From assembly GCA_029857975.1 (NCBI GenBank), contig JAOUFX010000013.1, forward strand, positions 1-15,028: a stretch of DNA of 15,028 nt, given 5' to 3'. Within the stretch, counting starts at the first letter, position 1. Each line of letters begins with the position of its first letter. Both the position numbers and the translations under genes were made by a program. This DNA is from Deltaproteobacteria bacterium. GTDB taxonomy: Bacteria; Desulfobacterota; SM23-61. The notes beneath the pieces were generated by a model. It did no database searches, was not told the origin of the DNA, and saw nothing but the letters and a program-made list of their open reading frames with translations. Positions 12,306 to 15,028 of this stretch are shown here, piece after piece.

Positions 12306-14210
12306 TTGGCGCAGAACCTGATTGACCTCCTCATCCGGAACGGCAGGGAATTCCCCAAGCGCCCGGCCCTGCGGGAAAAGCGTTACGGGGTTTGGACGCC
12401 GACCCCCTGGCAACAGCTCGGCAAAGAAGTGGGTAATTTTGCCCGGGGTTTGAAGATTCTGGGGCTTGGTAAGAACGAAGCCGTGGCCGTGGTCGGCGAC
12501 AACAAGCCGGAATGGATTATTGCCGAATTAGGAACGATTGCTTCCGGAGGGGTCATCACCGGGATGTACCCCGACTGCCTGGCCGAAGAAGTGCTTTACC
12601 TCATCTCTTATGCCGACGCCCGCATCGTTGTTCTCAGCGACCAGGAACAGGTGGACAAGATCCTTAAGGTCTGGCCCAAAATCGTGGGGGCCGTAAGAGC
12701 GGTCATCGTCTGGGATTCGCGGGGTATGAACCACTACTACGCCGATCATTCCTTCCTGAAGCGTTTTGAGGAAGTGCTGGAGATGGGAGCGGAGGAGGGG
12801 AAAAACCATCCTGATTTCCTCCAACAGGCCGCCGGGGACGTCCCCCCCGATACTCCCGCCATGATGCTCACCACCTCCGGAACCACAGCCTTGCCCAAAC
12901 TGGCGATCCTCAGCCACGAAAATCTTCTTTATGCCGGCGAGAGTTACGGTAAAGTGGTCTCCATGGAGCCTGAAGATCAGCTCCTCTCCCTGGCCCCCCT
13001 GCCCTGGATCGGCGAACAGCTCTACGCCGTGGTCCGCTGGCTCTTGAGCGGGGCCTGCTACAATTTTCCCGAAGAGCCCGAGACCCTGCGCCGCGACCTC
13101 ATCGAGCTCCAGCCTTCCTATTTCGGCGGGACTCCTTCCCGGTGGGAAGACCTCGTCTCGGTCATCCAGGCGGCCATGGACAACGCCGATCCCCTGAAAA
13201 GAAACCTTTACGGATGGGCCGTGCGAACGGCTTTGAAACGCACCGAAGATGAGCTGGCCGGGAAAGATCCCGGGCTATGGGCCAAGTTTCTCTCCGGCCT
13301 TCTCAATTTCTCCGTGCTCCGCGCACTGCGCAATCGGGTCGGGTTAGGGCGGGTGAAGATGGCCGTCACCGGCGGCGGAGCTCTCTCTCCGGAGGTGTTC
13401 AAATATTTCAAGTCTTTGGGGATCGACATCCGCCAGGTGTACGGGCAGACCGAATGCGCCGGAATTGCCACCACGCACCGGGACGGGGATGTGCGCCCGG
13501 AGACGGTCGGGGTGCCCATACCCGGGATGGAAGTAAAGCTCTCCGAGCAGGGAGAGATTATGGTCCGGGGCAAATCCATCATGCTCGGCTATTACAAGAA
13601 TGAGAAGGCCACGAAGGATGCTTTTACCCCCGACGGCTTCCTGCGGACAGGGGATGCCGGTTATTTCGGGGAAGACGGGCATTTATATATCTTTGATCGC
13701 TTCAAGGACATCATGGCCCTGGCCGACGGTTCGCGTTTCGCCCCTCAGGACATTGAGATCCGCTTAAAGTTCAGCCCTTATATCAAGGAAGCGGTGGTCT
13801 GCGGGGCTAATCAGCCTTTCGTCACGGCGATCATTTCCATCGATCTCGAAAACGTGGGTAACTGGGCCAAGCGCAGGGGAATTCCTTATACCACCTACCA
13901 GGATCTTTCCCAGAGGCCGGAAGTCTACGAGCTGGTGCGCGAAGAGATCCGCAAACTTTGCCAGAGGTTCCCGCAAAATATGCGCGTTAGGAAATTTGCC
14001 ATTCTCCTCAAGGAGCTCCATCCGGATGATGAAGAGCTGACGCGCACGCGCAAGGTCCGCCGGGGATTGATTTACGAGCGCTATAAACCCCTGATTGAAG
14101 ACCTATACCAACCAACGCCGGAACATCTATTGGACATCCAGATCCGTTATGAGGATGGAAGAATCTCCTCTTTAAAAGGACAGGTGGCCATTGCGGAGGT
14201 GACGCCTTGA
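12306..14210 (+). CDS. AMP-forming acyl-CoA synthetase (long-chain fatty acyl-CoA ligase-like)
   Basis: A 634-aa ANL-superfamily ligase that makes an acyl-adenylate and then an acyl-CoA thioester. The phosphate-binding core is TTSGTTALPK (189-198), where the usual second Gly is Ala and the Gly after Lys is Leu. VYGQTECAG (378-386) is the adenylate-binding motif, followed by RTGD (447-450) with the ribose-binding Asp and the hinge DRFKD (464-468). The likely catalytic Lys is K583 in TRTRKVRR. Length and layout match the FadD15/long-chain acyl-CoA synthetase group more than acetyl- or benzoate-CoA ligases, but substrate choice cannot be assigned. It begins with TTG directly behind AAGGAGGAGA. 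It sits between livG and livM, suggesting activation of the imported compound or of an acid derived from it. Confidence 0.9.
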   Translation: MAQNLIDLLIRNGREFPKRPALREKRYGVWTPTPWQQLGKEVGNFARGLKILGLGKNEAVAVVGDNKPEWIIAELGTIASGGVITGMYPDCLAEEVLYLISYADARIVVLSDQEQVDKILKVWPKIVGAVRAVIVWDSRGMNHYYADHSFLKRFEEVLEMGAEEGKNHPDFLQQAAGDVPPDTPAMMLTTSGTTALPKLAILSHENLLYAGESYGKVVSMEPEDQLLSLAPLPWIGEQLYAVVRWLLSGACYNFPEEPETLRRDLIELQPSYFGGTPSRWEDLVSVIQAAMDNADPLKRNLYGWAVRTALKRTEDELAGKDPGLWAKFLSGLLNFSVLRALRNRVGLGRVKMAVTGGGALSPEVFKYFKSLGIDIRQVYGQTECAGIATTHRDGDVRPETVGVPIPGMEVKLSEQGEIMVRGKSIMLGYYKNEKATKDAFTPDGFLRTGDAGYFGEDGHLYIFDRFKDIMALADGSRFAPQDIEIRLKFSPYIKEAVVCGANQPFVTAIISIDLENVGNWAKRRGIPYTTYQDLSQRPEVYELVREEIRKLCQRFPQNMRVRKFAILLKELHPDDEELTRTRKVRRGLIYERYKPLIEDLYQPTPEHLLDIQIRYEDGRISSLKGQVAIAEVTP

Positions 14211-15028
14211 AATCCTTATCCGATCTCTACAACCGGTATTTCGCCTCCACCGCCATCTTCAGCCATCGCCAGGACGAGCGGATCTTCCGCACCCTTTTCA
14301 AGCGGACTTTTTTAATGATTTTTTTCATCCTGGTGGCCCTCTCCCCTCTCTATCTGGACGAATACAATTTCTACATTCTCAACCTGGTTCTGGTCAATTT
14401 GATCGGGGCCCTGGGGCTTAATTTACTCGTCGGGTTTACCGGCCTCCTTTCTCTGGGACATGCCGCTTTCCTGGGGGTGGGAGCTTATACCTCCGCCCTC
14501 TTAATTACCCACTATGGGGCTCCTCTCCTCTTCAGTATCCTCTGCGCCGGATTGGTGGCTGCCGCCTTCGGCTTGCTCGTGGGCATTCCCTCTTTGCGCA
14601 TCAAAGGGTTTTACCTGATGGTGGCCACTCTCGCTTTCCAGTTCATCATTGAGTATACCATTATCCACTGGGAGAGCCTGACCCGCGGAATCCGGGGGAT
14701 TGAGCTCCCTCTTCCCTCCTGCCTCGGCCTCTCCCTCGGAAAGCACTACGCCTTTTTCTATTTCATTTTCCTTCTGGCGGCTTTTTCCATGTGGGGTCTA
14801 AAAAATATCAACCGCTCCAAGATCGGTCGGGCTTTCATCGCCATCCGCGATAACGACGTTTCTTCGGAGATCATCGGCATCCCGGTCTTCCGTTATAAGC
14901 TTCTCTCCTTTGCCATCAGCGCCTTTTATGCCGGCATGGCCGGGGCGCTCTTTTCCGCCCTGCAGAGGGGCGCCATTCCGGAAGATTACACCTTCTTCAA
15001 ATCCATCGAGTTCCTGGCCATGGTTCTG
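14207..15028 (+). CDS. livM: branched-chain amino-acid type ABC permease LivM (partial, runs off the window)
   Basis: An open frame of 274 codons from a TTG at 14207 to the window edge without a stop. The TTG is supported by GGAGGTGA (14195-14202) four bases upstream and overlaps the synthetase stop as TTGA. A polar N-terminus (about 30 residues) is followed by several hydrophobic segments. LivM signatures are present: NLLVGFTGLLSLGHAAFLGV, PSLRIKGFYLMVATLAFQF, the coupling loop AFIAIRDNDVSSEIIGI, and SAFYAGMAGALFSAL. It forms the channel with LivH. Separation of livM from livH by three genes is unlike the usual H-M-G-F order. The C-terminal part lies outside the window. Confidence 0.92.
   Translation, partial: MKSLSDLYNRYFASTAIFSHRQDERIFRTLFKRTFLMIFFILVALSPLYLDEYNFYILNLVLVNLIGALGLNLLVGFTGLLSLGHAAFLGVGAYTSALLITHYGAPLLFSILCAGLVAAAFGLLVGIPSLRIKGFYLMVATLAFQFIIEYTIIHWESLTRGIRGIELPLPSCLGLSLGKHYAFFYFIFLLAAFSMWGLKNINRSKIGRAFIAIRDNDVSSEIIGIPVFRYKLLSFAISAFYAGMAGALFSALQRGAIPEDYTFFKSIEFLAMVL

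Overview
The window looks like chromosomal DNA from an anaerobic bacterium, probably a member of the Desulfobacterota (former Deltaproteobacteria). This is inferred from three things: a branched-chain amino-acid type ABC operon with an embedded acyl-CoA synthetase, a cysteine-rich Fe-S protein next to an Old Yellow Enzyme type reductase, and intergenic dispersed repeats of the kind common in that group. No rRNA, tRNA, CRISPR array, transposase or phage gene was seen.

Layout. 1-246 is non-coding and holds a nested hairpin (1-70) and one copy of a GACGCAGAT inverted-repeat element (80-237). 247-1446 is a minus-strand operon: a 71-aa membrane peptide, a Nudix hydrolase and a membrane-anchored BamE/SmpA-like protein. 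1553-2026 (+) is an exported DUF192 protein, divergent from that operon. 2113-5498 (-) is a tight three-gene operon: GAF/HD-GYP c-di-GMP phosphodiesterase, cysteine-rich ferredoxin-like protein, then an OYE-family Fe-S flavoprotein. A good sigma70-type promoter lies upstream at 5577-5605. A second copy of the GACGCAGAT element (5726-5896) follows, directly behind a near-consensus plus-strand promoter (5691-5719) that faces a PIG-L/LmbE deacetylase gene (5973-6740). A hairpin repeat (6755-6823) separates this gene from a convergent UbiA/MenA-type prenyltransferase (6891-7841).

7842-8507 is intergenic. It contains a clear 285-bp MITE (7881-8165): 19-bp perfect terminal inverted repeats flanked by a perfect 10-bp target-site duplication. 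The element sits directly against the -35 box of the promoter for the next operon. The leader of that operon holds a possible 23-codon ORF ending in an ATGA overlap with the binding-protein gene.

8508 to the window end (+) is a HAAT-family (Liv) ABC transporter operon in the order binding protein, LivH permease, LivF ATPase, LivG ATPase, acyl-CoA synthetase, LivM permease (cut by the window edge). The last four genes abut, overlap or lie within about 12 nt of each other. The likely scheme is uptake of an organic acid or amino-acid-like substrate; the synthetase would activate it, or a derived acid, to a CoA thioester. The substrate cannot be read from the sequence.

The most distinctive observations are the MITE with its intact duplication beside a promoter, the paired GACGCAGAT elements, the nested hairpin at the left edge, the putative coupled leader ORF, and the c-di-GMP/Fe-S/OYE gene cluster.
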